64,000 nucleotides of DNA, taken from Hemicordylus capensis. Lineage: Eukaryota; Chordata; Lepidosauria; Squamata; Cordylidae. Positions 21,510 to 34,500 of the stretch are shown piece after piece. Position numbers and translations under genes: made by a program. Each line of letters begins with the position of its first letter. Position 1 is the stretch's first letter. Location of the stretch: contig NC_069658.1 of the NCBI RefSeq assembly GCF_027244095.1, forward strand, positions 264,872,687 through 264,936,686, in the 5' to 3' direction. Below the pieces are notes generated by a model, which saw nothing but the letters and a program-made list of their open reading frames with translations, had not been told where the DNA came from and did not search any database.

Positions 21510-21812
21510 ACACAACAGAGCTGCATCCTTGCATAGAGGAGCTTCTCCAAGCTCAGCCGAACATAAACAGCAGGGGGAGCAGTCTCACGGAAACGAACAA
21601 CCCGAAAAAACAGCAACTTTCTTACGCTGGATATACAACATCATGGCACTATATCTCAGCAATTAAATTCGAAACAAGGCATTGGAAATCTGAATGGCAC
21701 CCTGCTGTCAGCATAGGAACTGCGGTGTCACAACCTAGGAAGTGTGGAAGCACACTTCCGAGATACTATGTGACCCCATTGCAGGGTATAATCTGGAAAG
21801 TGCCCAGGGGAA
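21510..21812 (-). mobile_element. MITE-like dispersed repeat (family X)
   Basis: Minus-strand start GGGCACTTTCCAGATTATACC, core CAGCAGGGTGCCATTCAGA, then the AGTTGCTGTTTTTTCGGGTTG block. A full relative in the opposite orientation is at 32,243-32,545. No coding capacity. Confidence 0.6.
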
Positions 21813-22339
21813 GGAGGGAGCTATTTTCACTGGTCCACTTTCTGCACAGCAGTAACTCAACAGGAGAAGGGCTGCACCTTCTCTAAGAGCCTTTAGCGTC
21901 CCTGCAGAACGGCTTCATGTGCAGCGGAGTGGGGGCGCAGAGCAATTTCTGCTTCTCTCCACTCACTGCAAAAGACCTTTTTACTTCTGGAAATATGTCT
22001 GCTCACTCAGGATAATTTCCCCTCAGGGCAGTTTTTTCATTATCTCCATCACCCAATGATTACCTAAGAGATCCTGAAAAAACATTGTTGTATTCTATCT
22101 AGCAAACATTTATGTTTTGTTAATTAGAAGTTTGTCCTCGTGGGGAATCCTGTATGTAGACAACGTAGGGGGTGGAGTCAAAAAGGAATAGGAGGGAAAG
22201 GAGAAGGAGAAAAAGGAATTGTTTTCTGAATAAAGTCTTAGTTTAATCTACATAAGATTGCTTTGTGCTTATGAGGGAAGCATTATAAACATCCTGCATA
22301 ATAACATGATCCTTGAACTGTCAAATATTCAAACTTACT

Positions 22340-22505
22340 ATCTGAATATTTACTATATACTCCACCCCTTGGGATTCCCCTGCTTTTCAGTTTCTGTTTC
22401 AGTTGTAATCTATCCAGCCAGCAACACAGAAGCATGTTTGCTTGGCAGCAATAAAAATGTAATTAGAGTTCCACCCACCCACCTTCTGAAATCATAATGT
22501 ATCTG
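22340..22505. repeat. Faint homologue of 4,560-4,750
   Basis: Ordered short blocks are shared with 4,560-4,750 (see that entry). The intervals 21,813-22,339 and 22,506-22,779 show nothing recognisable. Confidence 0.35.
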
Positions 22506-22779
22506 TCTGGAGGTGTAGATGTTTTCAAGATTTCCAGTGTACAGCTAGTGTTGCTAATCCTTCAGGATTAGATTGGAGTTTCCAAGAATCAGCATCAAGA
22601 ATCAGCATCAAGATCCAGGGGACTATTGCTATTGCCAGCAATTCTGGAGATTTTGATACCTTAATATTGTGAAAACTATTGGAAGAAATTTTTTGGGGGG
22701 GAGGGGGGATTGCCAGGAAGAGATTCAGTCAGAGTCGGCAACCCTGCGTACTACTCAGCTGCACCTTTCATTTAGTCTT

Positions 22780-22900
22780 TATTCATTTCATTTATTCATT
22801 TATTACATTTCTGTACAGTTAATCACACAATCTCCAGATGGAGTATAATAAGCAATTACAATAAAATCAGAATGTTAAAACCTTAAAATTAAGGGCTGAC
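22780..22900 (-). mobile_element. L2-type 3' end fragment
   Basis: A TTCATTTATTCATTTATTACA tail is followed by the diverged L2 3'-UTR pattern TCCAGATGGxGTATAATAA and AAAACCTTAAAATT. It is short, old and non-coding. The stretch 22,901-23,519 shows no recognised feature. Confidence 0.45.
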
Positions 22901-23519
22901 AAACAGAGCAAGGACACACCAGGAAGACAGCAGCCTAACAGAACTTCCCAAGTAACTGCACTGGTGCAGTGCGGGAGGGGCAATTTCTGATGCCCTGCCC
23001 TTCTCCAGAAAGCCCTCTGTGCAACCTGAAATTATGTCCTGAGGGTTGCATATCCTTGGGGACATATTTTCAGGTGGCACAGAGGGTTTTGTGAGGAAGA
23101 AGAGGACATCACAAATTGCTCCTTCTCCACTGCACTGATGCTTTTAAGGTAAGAGCTGTGGTGGTATTTTAACAATTATTGTATATATTTATTGTATATA
23201 TTGTATATACTTCAGGAACTTCCTCTGAGGGCTGTATTCACTGAAATGGCCAACCTTTGCCTGGACCATACCACTTCAGACTGCAGGTAGGGTCTCATAT
23301 AACTTCCCATTCCCTTCCCCCTTTTCCTTGCATATATAAAACTAACATGTCACAAAAAGTATTCTTATATAGATTTAATTAAGAGTTTTACAGAAACAAC
23401 TGTATCTTCTCCTTCTCCTTTTCCTTCCCCTCCCTTTTCTTTTCTGACTCCACCCGCCACAATCTCTACCCACTGGGAGGAACTTCTGAACAACAAAACA
23501 GATACTGGATAGAATACAA

Positions 23520-23805
23520 CACATGTCAGGGAGAAATTCCCCATAAGCTAAGCAGGATCCACCCTGGTTGCATACGAAAGGGAGACTAGAAGTGTGAGCG
23601 CTGTAAGTTATTCCCCTCAGGGGATGGAGCTGCTCTGGGAAGAGCATCTAGGCTCCAAGTTCCCTCCCTGACATCTCCAAGATAGGGCTGAGAGAGATTC
23701 CTGCCTGCAACCTTGGAGAAGCTGCTGCCAGTCTGTGTAGACAGTACTGAGCAAGATGGACCTATGGTCTGACTCAGTATATGGCAGCTTCCTATGTACC
23801 TAAAG
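23520..23805 (+). mobile_element. 5S-rRNA-derived SINE (SINE3-like)
   Basis: The head resembles the internal promoter region of 5S rRNA: CATAAGCTAAGCAGGATC, then CCTGGTTGCATACGAAAGGGAGAC. The body ends with a tail GTCTGACTCAGTATATGGCAG followed by CTTCCTATGT. The same tail recurs at 53,670-53,985. SINEs with a 5S head are known from amniotes. The head assignment rests on the box A and box C likeness. Confidence 0.72.
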
Positions 23806-23874
23806 TAAAGCTAGAACCGTGCTTCCTGTTTATCTAGTTTTCTGTTTACAAGACATTTTTTGTACGCAAGGATA

Positions 23875-23880
23875 TTTATT
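23875..23880 (-). promoter_or_regulatory. Candidate poly(A) signal AATAAA of the KY-like gene
   Basis: It is the first minus-strand AATAAA after the TAA stop at 24,668, about 790 bases downstream, and implies a 3' UTR of about 0.8 kb. No transcript evidence. Confidence 0.35.
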
Positions 23881-24667
23881 CAAGTAGATGAGCCCCTGCT
23901 GCAGTTTGAAGTGGTATAGCCCATACACAGGATTGCCACCTGAACGAGAATATTTGTGTGCCAGTTGCACAGTGTATCTTGGGTATTGCCATACAGTACC
24001 CAAAATACACAGTTCTGCACAAGCACACGTTCATCCTGAGGTGCTGGGGTGAATCCTGATGGACATGACGCATTCTGTTTAGCCAAGCCCAGTGGTACAA
24101 TATGTGAGATTGCACAAGGTCTTTCCTTACTTACAATGCACACAAGATATAGTGGAAGCCTTAACTTATCATTTTCAAGCTTTGGGGATCACGACTGAAT
24201 TTGAAAGAGTCTTAATTCTTCTCTTAACTAAATTGAAGACCTTTGGTCCTAGAATATTATGTTACTAGCAAAATGATAAGCGGGTTGTGATTGGAAGGAT
24301 GGCTTTTAGATTACAAAAGGCACATTACACTCTACTATAAGATCAAAGAGGGTTGGTCAGGTTCAGAAGTGAAGGTTTTGGCCTCAACACCACAGATTCT
24401 TCGTTATTCTAGATTCTATTTATGAGAAAATCAAGGATTCACCAGTGAGTGTGACATAACTTGCTTCCTGCCCTGATAATTATGCATACCCATTGAGAAC
24501 TGAGCCTGTTTCTATCTGTATAGCCCCTTTCCAGCCGCTGCATAGCCACACTGAGAATTTTGTTTCATGCTAGTGTATGAAGGAATGTTTGGAACAGGCT
24601 TATTCTTATGGGTATGTAGGCTCAGTAGGTGACTGAAAAAAACAAGAGCAGGAAGTCCCTCCCTGAT

Positions 24668-25572
24668 TTAGTGACTCTCCACTTTGTACTCCAGCAAGTA
24701 CCAGAAGGTATTACCAGCATCTTTGGACATCAAGACAAGCACCTTTGAGGCACCAGAAGTGAGACAGGCTCCCTCCCAGAAGCCCTCTTGACTGAGACTC
24801 AGTGGGTACATCTTTCCACATTGAACAGAGACCTTGGCTATGCCAGGAAGCCTGAGCTTGAACTGAACCTCATAGTTGGCTGGCAATATGCCAGAAAGAG
24901 GTGCTACCAGCTCATAGTTGTCCTCCCAGTTGGCATAACGCTTTGGGAAAACTGACCAGCTCACACTCTTATTTGGACAGGAGAGGAGGTAGCTGAGGGC
25001 ACAGTGATTGCCATCCAGATCTGATGTTTGCTTTGCCCAGATGTGAAGAGCAAAGTCACCAGCATGGGGGAGGTGAATCATTAACTCCACCTGGTTTCCT
25101 CGGCAGGTTTTCCAGATGTGTCGCCTCCTTGTAGCATCTGGCACGCTGCTGTTATCAGAGTCCAGTGTGGCAAAAACACCCAGGTCTTCACTCTGAGTGA
25201 AAGTGACAACACAGCGCCCATCATCAGTATGGATGACTGGGTCAAGGGGCGAGGCCCTCAGAATCCCTTTCTCTTCGCTGTGCCAGCTGGGCCCCACAGG
25301 CTGGATGAGTGCTTTGGGCAAGTGGATGCTTTTGTTGACAGAGCTGCACTTCAGGGAATATTCTAACACATGACTGTACTCCTCCTCTTTCTTGTCTATG
25401 GAAGATTTGGCATAGATGTCCAAACTATGAGTCCCAATCCTCTGGGGATAGATTTCCAGCTTCATTCCATACCTCTGCAGTGTCATTAAACTGTGTTCGT
25501 TTACCCCATTAAGTTTGGATAGGAAGAGTGCTGGGGAACGGCTCTCAATGAAAATGGTTGCTTTGCCATTTT
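24668..25572 (-). CDS. KY-like gene exon 8 (C-terminal region)
   Basis: 905 nt open to a TAA, acceptor TTTCACAG then AAAATGGCAAAG. It encodes about 301 residues, ENGKATIFIES to LLEYKVESH. Recognisable KY blocks are NGMKLEVYP-like (YGMKLEIYPQRIGTHSLDI), QPVGPSWHSEEKGI, IHTDDGRCVVTF and LSQEGFWEGAC. The last quarter is probably the second Ig-like fold. The frame is uninterrupted and codon content is normal. Paralogous exons lie at 51,751-52,658 and 63,936 onward. Confidence 0.95.
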
Positions 25573-28500
25573 CTGTGAAACAAAAAAAAGTTTCCTTCAA
25601 TTAATGGCTATAAAATCCATCCCATGAATGCCTTTCTTGAGGAATTCTCATCTGCCATTACATAAGGAGATTATTTAAGGTGCAGGGATGAAAGCCGCTC
25701 GCCGCCTCCTCTGCGGCGCGGCTGGTTTGTCCCAGCCCCTTACCCAGGAGCACGTGGGGCTGGGAGCAGCTCAGGATTGGCCCCGACCTACTTCCGGGGG
25801 CGGACCGGAAGTTTGGAGCCGGCAGCGCACCTGCGCCGGCTCAGTCCGCCTCTCAATCTCGGAGAGGATGGATGTGCTGGATAGGAGCTCTGGATGGGCC
25901 ACGAGGCACATGGCCTGGCTGAAGGGAGCGTCTGGCAAGGGGGCAATTGTGGAGAGTCAGGCCAGAGGCCCGCCTGCTTATGACTTCGCCCAGCGCTAGC
26001 GAGCACTGGGGCGAAGCTAGGCCAGCCCGGCAGATGCCGGGCGCCATTTTGCGGGCCCATGCAGCCCAGATCGGCAGCGCCTCAGGGCGCGCAGGCGGCT
26101 GTGTCGGCGGCGGGGGCCAGCCTATCCAGCTCCCGCCAGCCACCGCGGGCGGCCCCTTCGACTGCCCCCGCTCCGCCAGGGAGGCGGCGCTGGGTGGAGA
26201 GTCGGGCTTCAATGCCCGCCCGCCTCGTGGGGTTTTTCTCCCCTGCCTGGGAGCTGTAGTAGTGGCCCTCCACTCCGGCCATTAGGGCCTAGCTGAGAGT
26301 CAGGCTTCAACGCATGCCCGTGTCAGGTGGCCCTCCTCCCACCCACTGCAACAGCCACCTCTCCGGCTCCCTGGGCACCCCCCCTCACCGCCGGGGGGGC
26401 TAGTAGCCAAGGATCGCCTGCCTGGGGGCAGTTTCCTCGGCGCTCCCTCCCTGGGCTGCCTGCAGGGCGACTGCACCCACCCACACACACACACACACAC
26501 TCTCCAGACGGATCATCGCATGGGACTTCAGACGAAGTGAAAGAGCGGCAAGCCGGGTCTGGTCCGGCTCAGGTTTGGGGGACGTGTTTCAGGGGGTTGG
26601 GCAGGCCGGGATAAGGTCTGCGAGGGCAGCCCGGGAACTGGGATTTCTCCTTCATAGGGCCAGCCAATTGGGCAGGGGGTGACTAGGGGAGGGACTCCTC
26701 AGGCCGTAGCTTTTCTGTGCCCCAATACAACTCATTACAGGGTGCGGAGCTCTGGTTTTCACGCAGGTCTTATTCAGCCACCGCCCCCACCGTGGCCCTA
26801 TGCCATGAGCTTGGAGTGCCCTTGGCTAGGGACAAGACTGAGGGGCCGTCCACTAAGCTTACGTTCTTGGGTATAGAGTTAGACACCCAGGGGCATCTGT
26901 CACGGCTACCCTGGGATAAGCTGGAAGCTTTGAAGGTACTTTTGAGGACATGTGAACGGGCCAAAAAGGTGACGCTGCACCAGCTGCAATCCCTGGTTGG
27001 GCATCTCAATTTTGCCTGTCGGGTGGTAGCCCCTGGCCGCCCGTTCCTGCGGCGTCTCTGTGACGCTGCGGCCGGGTGCAGGCTACCGCATTTTTGGATC
27101 AGGGTGACCGCAGCTATGAGGGAGGACATGAGGCTGTGGTTGTGCTTCCTGGACTCCTTCAACGGGGTTTCCTTCTGGCGGGCGATACAGCTCCTCGAAG
27201 CAGACTTCCAGGTGCAGTCAGATGCAGCTGGTGGCCTTGGCTTCGGCTTGTATCTGAGGGGCAGGTGGTGCGCAGAGCGATGGCCATGTGACTGGGCGGA
27301 GCGGGGGATCACGAGGGACCTCACTTTCCTCGAGCTATTCCCCATAGTGGTCGCCGTGCACATTTGGGCAGACCAGTTTCGCAACTCGGCGGTGAGCTTC
27401 TGGTGCGACAATCTGGCGACGGTGCAGGTCGTCAATTGACAGACCTCCAAATCCCCGAGGGTCATGGGCCTAGTACTGGCTTGCCTGTGCAATAACATAT
27501 TGTTTACAGCGCAGCATGTGCCGGGAGCGTAAAACGATCTTGCAGATGCTCTGTCTCATTTTCAGATGCAGCGCTTTTGGCAGCTGGCTCCCGACACCTC
27601 CCCAAGGCCCGAGAAGATGCCTGTCGGGCTATGGAGCCTTGGAGTGTAGAGGCGCTCAGGGCAATCGAGGCCTCCATAGCACCTAGGACACGGGTAGCCT
27701 ATAGTAGGAGGGTTGCAGCCTTCCAGCACTTCAGGCTACTGGCAGGGATTGGCCAGGCTTGGCCTCCCCCCCCCCCCCCGAGCACCTGATGCAGTACTTG
27801 GTGCACCTCTGGGCTGGAGGGCTTGCGATGAGCACCATGGCCGGGCACTTGGCAGCACTGGCCTTTTATGCAAAGGCCAGGGGGTTGCCTGACCACTCGG
27901 GCGATTTCAGAGTCCGGCACATGCTGGAGGGCTGGGCCAGGGAGACGCCGGCCCAGCCGGCCCAGTGCCAGCCCATTACACCTGATGCGCTGCAGAGTGC
28001 TGTGCAGAGACTGGGGGAGGTATGCTCTTCCCCCTAGGAGGAGGCCTTGTTCCGAGCGGTGACGCTGGTGGCCTTCTACAGGGCCTTCAGGGCCAGGGAG
28101 CCGTTTCCCAAGGGGACACGTGGCATGGCAGGAAGGGTCGTGCAGAAGCGCGACCTAGCCATGGACTCAGCCGCGGTATCGCTAAGACTCCGCTTCTCTA
28201 AAACAGACCAGCGGGATAAGGGGCAGCTGGTTACACTGCATAGGGCGGACAATCACCGCATGTGCCCGGTGCGGGCTCTGGGAGATTATTTAAGGTGCAG
28301 GGATTGTCAAAGCTCTGCTGCCTTAAACCCCTTTTAACCTAACATTTCAAATTAAGAAGCCAGACTAAGCCCTGTGCCTCCTTCACATATAAAACCCCCC
28401 ACTGGATTCTGGGCCTGTTACACAAAATAATTATTTTCCTAGGGCTGTAAGAGCTGACAGTATTGCCAAGAGCATGACTGTTCAGGGCTCATTGGGGCTG

Positions 28501-31500
28501 ACATTCACCAGAACAAGGGCATGCAATGTTAGGTTCTTCTATACAGCTTATTTGAATGTGGGGGAGATCTTTCTACACTATCCACACACTTCTTAGGTGT
28601 GAGCTTCTCAGTTGTTCTCCATACAGAGGATCATGTCCAGTGGACTTTCCAAAATACTCAGCTATCTATAGAGGGTCACCCACTCTTGGTACAGAGATGC
28701 CCTGTGAAAGAGGAGACGAGTGGAAGTTCCTATGGCAAAGATCACAGTTAAAAGGTGCAGTGGGCTAAAGAAGTTTCATTTCTTCCAAGATAAGTAAGAT
28801 ATATCTCATCTACCGGAAACCTAGGTGGGTTTTACAGCAGTTTACTGTCATGTTAAGATTTTCTGTTAGAGATTCATAGCCCACCTGCCCATAACCTGTA
28901 GATTCAATCTGTAGTGTATTTCTACCTCACTATCTTATGTATTTCTACCTCACTACCCTTATACTACCACCTTAAGTGGCGTAGCGGGGAAATGCTTGAC
29001 TAACAAGCAGAAGGTTGTCGGTTCGAATGCCCGCTGGTATGTTTCCCACCTATATCGAGCAGCAGCGATATAGGAAGATGCTGAAGGGCATCATCTCATA
29101 CTGCACGGGAGGAGGCAATAGTAAACCCCTCCTGTATTCTACCAAAGAAAACCACAGGGCTCTGTGGGTGCCAGGAGTTGAAATCGACTTGACAGCACAC
29201 TTTACCTTTACCCTTATGCTAGCCACCTAATGATGCAGTGGGGAAGCAAACTGCCAAGGGAGCAGGAGACCATTAGTTCAAATCCCTGCTGGTGTGTTTC
29301 CCAGAATATGGGAAACTCCTTCATTGGGCAGCAGCAATATAGGAAGGTGCTGAAAGGCATCATCTCATACTGCGCAGGAGAAGGCACTGGTAAACCACTC
29401 CTGCATTCTGACAAGAAAACCATATGGCTCTGTGGTTGCTAGGAGTTGACACGAACTCGACGGCACAACCCAGCCAACTCACCCTTATGCTCTGTGTGTG
29501 TTTGTGTGTGCATGTGCGCGTGTGCACACAACATACATACATTTAATGAGGCATCTTTTTAAATGGTTATTCTCTTATTTTTAGCAGGATAGGAAGGGTG
29601 CAACTTTCCTTCCATTTCTTTTTAGATTATGAGCCCTTTGGGAACAGGGTATCATTTTATGTATTATTTTTCTATGAGAACTTTTGTTGAAAAGAGTATA
29701 TAATATTCATAGTACTTGTCTTAAACTTTAGGGATGTTTAGTATACAATTAACCAAACTACAGTTTCCAGGATAATTAAAGTAAAGGTAAAATTGTGCTG
29801 TCAAGTCGGTGTTGAGTCCTGGCAACCACAGAGCCATGTGGTTTTCTTCGGAAGAATACAGGAAGGGTTTACCATTAGCATCTCAGCATCTTCCTATATC
29901 GCTGCTGCCCAATATAGGTGTTTCCCATAGTCTGGGAAACATACCAGCGGAGATTCGAACCGACAACCTCTTTCTCCCTAGGCAAGTTACTTCCCCGCTG
30001 TGCCATTAGGTGGCTACCAGGATAAACAAAGTTGTATAAAACTAGTACAAGCTTATATTATGGATATGTCCTTTTCAATGGTTCAGTGCAGTTGCCAGCT
30101 GAATCATAGGATTGTGCTTCACAGTTGTCCCTGAAAGCCCCTTATTTTCCTTTCCTCCTCTCCTGCAAGGTATCTCAGCACAGCCTCAGAAATGCTGCCT
30201 GGCATTCTAAGTTACTCAGCTGTACTACTCAGGAGTTCCTCTTTAGGACTAGTAATCCAAATGGAGCTACTCACGAGTAATTTAGCTAGGGGCGTTGCAA
30301 GGCTGCTGGAGGCCCCAGGAGAAGCCAAAGTCCAATTATGTTTTCAGCCACCTTTACAACTTCTGGAAGATTCTCTAAAAAAAATCAAGTTCTTATAAAG
30401 GTACAAAAAACTACTTATTAGAACTTAGTTTTTTGAGAGAGTCTTCCAGAAGTAGTAGGACTTTGGAGCATGAGGATTAGTATTACTTTCTGAAGACCAT
30501 TCTTTACTTCAAAAAGATCTACATCGAAATGGAGGTCATCGGCTCACTGCCGTGCAGGATGTGTGGCCTTAGTACTGGATTGCATCCTTCTCCACACCAT
30601 GGACTTCACCTATCCTCCATTGCTACATACTTCATTTCTGGGGATCTTATTGTTTGTCGTTGATATAGGGGAAAGAACATGACCCAGTCTTGGTGGTGGG
30701 ATAGGTGGGACATGCAACAGGGGAAGGGGTAATGGAGCAGGGAGGTGAGGGGGCACCTTGGGGTCAATGTTCCCTCTAATTTTTTTTCATCTGTGTGGGG
30801 AAAAAGTTTTGTTCTGGGCGGCAGTATCAAGACAGTGTGTGCACACATGCAGTCAGAATGGGATCTTCCTGATTCAACCTGAGCAGGATCTAAAATTAAC
30901 TGAGTGGACATCAAAAAACTTGTGTGCACAAGCGCACACCTTAGAGGAAACACTGCTTTGGGTGCCTTGGCATCCCCACCCCCATTCAATTTTCCCATGT
31001 GTAGGTCTGTCAGCCACTGCATTCTGAAGTGTTTTTCATTTGCAACATCATCAAGAATGCCCAAGAACTTCTGATGTAGCATTAGAGAAGGATTGGGTGA
31101 TACAAGAACATAAGACCACCCTACTGCATCAGACCAGACATCCATCTAGTCCAGCACCTCTTTAGTTTTGCACTGTGGTGAACCACAAGGAAAGCTCACA
31201 AGTGGGACATGAAGGCCGTGGTCCCCCCATTTTTCCTTCCCTTACTAAGTGGTGTTCAGTGATACATTGCCTTTGAATGTATATGCTTATTTCAATCAAC
31301 ATGTGCCTCAAAATGCATAAAAATGAAATAGGTTTCTAAGAGTTCATGCAGCCCTAAGATTTCCTTTCATGAGCCAAATCCTAAGGAACAATTGGCTCCC
31401 TGCAGAAAAAGTTGAACTTATTATAAGTGCAGTTTGCTAATAAATAGGGAGAGGAGATGCTGAATGTTTCTTGCTGACGTTACCTGTTTCAATGACTGAG

Positions 31501-34500
31501 GTTTCTGGGGATGCTGCAAGCAACCCCAGTGAATAAAACGCAGGCGTATACCTCACATGGTCTTTAAACTGCTGCAGTGTGAGATTTGGTTTCAGAAGCT
31601 GCCACCTGTGGTCTTCTGGGAAGTGATCATTAATAAAAAGAGCAGGATGGGTAAGGAAGTAAAACTCATTGTATCTGGAACAAGGAGAAAGTGAGAGCCA
31701 TCAGAGCACAATCATGCAGTATTTCACAACTCCTAAATGAGCAGCAAAGAGAAACAGGCAAAGCTATATGCAGACAGTCTGCTTCTCTTTTTAAAGTGAT
31801 TTGTTTCCAATTGTTTCCTTGTCAGTATATTATCTGGATTCTTTTTTAAAAAGCGGGGGGAGGGGGAATCTGCAGATGGGCACAGAATAATGAAGTCCTT
31901 GCAAGAAGTAGCCCCAGAAAATAAATTGAAAGTAAATTTTGCCCCCACTGCAATTCATCCCAATTCAGGGATTATCCATTTTACAGTTTAATAACGTACT
32001 TGAAAGTGAACTTAGTACAAGAGTCATCCACACTGCCACTTCCCCAGGTGCTGTCCAACAGGTGCCACCTTCCGTCAAGATAAACTGCATTCCAGGCATG
32101 GTCAGCCTTCTTAAAGCCTTTTCCTGCTTTGTAGGAATACCCTTTGGAGTAGCCTGGGAAATTCTTGCATTCTATCCCTGCAATACTGAGGGCAAGAAGA
32201 AATGAAAAGTATTTAGAAACACCACTATGGTGTTCATTATGTCTACAGGGCACTTTCCGGATTAGATCCTGCAACAGGGTCAGGATGTATCTCTGAAGTG
32301 TATCTTCCACACTTCCTGTGTTGTGACACTGCAGTCCCTATGCTGACAGCAGGGTGCCGTTTATATTTCCAATGCTTTGTTTCAAATTTAATCACTGTGA
32401 TATAGTGCTATGAAGTCGTATATCTGGGGTAAAGAAGTTGCTGTTTTTTCGAGTAGTTAGTTTTTGAGAGACTGCTCCCCCTGCTGTTTACATTTTAATG
32501 TGATTTGTCAGAACGAGAGCAGCTTACCTGGAAAGCACCCAGGCATGGCTGTATATATGTTGAGATTACTCCATGTCAGTGCAGCAATTGTTACTGAGAG
32601 CAGAATTAGGCAGCTGCATACATAAAAAGTATGTTTCTAGATCTTAAAGTGAGAGCAGTTTGAAAAATATTTAGCCAATGCCCAGGGAAAGAAGCAGGGG
32701 ATGGGGGCAGGCTGAGCAGAATTGCTTGAGGCTGTGGGAGGGCTTAGGTATATTATTATTATATTGTTCCCATGACTGCATGGAACAGATTAAAGAATGC
32801 AAAATAAGAAAGTATATACACTTTTGCATCATTTGCATACAAGTAATAATTGCTATTGCTAATAAGACTTGACTGTTTCATTTTCAGCAGAATTCAAACT
32901 TTAAAAGAACAACTAACAAAAACATTGAAGACTCTTTCGCATTTTTTCTGGCATGGGATTGGAATCATGGTAGTGCAGAGTTTTGTTTTGTTTTTTAAAG
33001 CACAAAATACTCTGTAGTATTTCTCTGTAACCCTCTCTGTAACCATCTCTGTAGGTTACAGGAGGCTCATCCTGAGCACATCTGAATATGCCTCACTTAA
33101 AAAACAACAACCAGGGACCAAAAAATCAGGGACAGAAAAAGGGCTGGGACCAATGAGGGAATGCGGGAAGAGGACTGTTGTGACAGATCTGGAGATCTGA
33201 TTGGGTGTCCTAGGATTGCTCCATTGCCTGCCAATTACCTGCACATCTTTTCAAAGAGGGCAGCATATCCAGCACAGACACTCCTTCGTAACCGAAGGAC
33301 ATCAGCTGGCTCACAAAACCTCTCAGCTTCATTATGATAGGCTTTCACATCATATTCTGAAATAATAGAGACAATCATGACGTGGGTGGTAGCTCACAAT
33401 ACAAAGTAAATAAGGCAAAAACATGATTTACCAGTGAATCCAATCAATAAATCAATTCATTAATCACAGATAGTAAAGAAAGAGAGAAATATTTTTAGTC
33501 TATCTGAGAAAAAACACTTCTGAAGTGTCAGTATGATCTCCACCGCACTTTAAGGTCATCAGGAAAGGTGCAGGGGTGGATTAAGCTTTTTGCCGCCCAA
33601 AGGCAAAACAGCTTTTGCCACTCTTTCACCTTTAAAAAAAAACAAAGATGTGTGGCAGAATGGGGGTGGGGGGTGCAGGGAAGGTTCCCTCTTTTGCCCT
33701 GGAAGTGGAATGCCACTTCCAGCAGCTATGAGGAGGGTGGGGCGAGAAGGAGAGAGTCGACCTACCTATATGATGGCAGATCCATATCCAAATGGCTCGG
33801 ACTTTCTCCAAGTCACTGTGGGCTTCTTGGAGCAGAACACTCACCAGATTTTCCATACTGCTATTGACATCCACCTAATTTAGAAAGAGTAAAAATTAAT
33901 GTGGTAACTTCTGCAAAAGTTAATATGGTGAAGAAAGTCCAGATTCTACTTTTTATCATCATTCCCCCTGATTTATTATGTTTCATTGATGTCTTCTGTA
34001 CATTTTAAAATTGGAGATTCAAAATACAGCTTGAGCTACAATGTTGTAAACTGCAATCTTGACATATATTGAGGGCTAAATTGCACATTATATTGCTTCT
34101 GCATGAAACAATGTCCCCTTCTCCCTTGCTGACTCTCTTGGTTCATTTACAGGTCACTGTATAGGGGTGTGCATGGATCGTTTGGCGTGATTCAGTCCAA
34201 ATTCAAACTGAATTTGGACCGAACCGTGGGTATGCGAACCAATGCGTTTGAACAAATCAGCTGGACTGGTCAGTTCAACAAACCAGCTTGAACCAGTTAG
34301 AAGCGGTTAACAATCATGCCACTCGAACAGGCCCAGTTCTGCACGTTCCTATCAGTGTGTCTCTGGATTCTACAAACCAGAGCTGACAACCTTGCTATCA
34401 CTTATTTGTGAAAACATATTATACTACAGTAGTGAACAGGTTGAGAGCATAAGTTAGGAGTTTGAAATCCAACTATGAATTCACTGGGTAGTCTTAAACA

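Noticed and set aside
26059-26614. GC-rich open frames on both strands upstream of the retroelement RT
   Set aside because: Part of the fossil DIRS-like element's GC-rich 5' region. No host gene signature.
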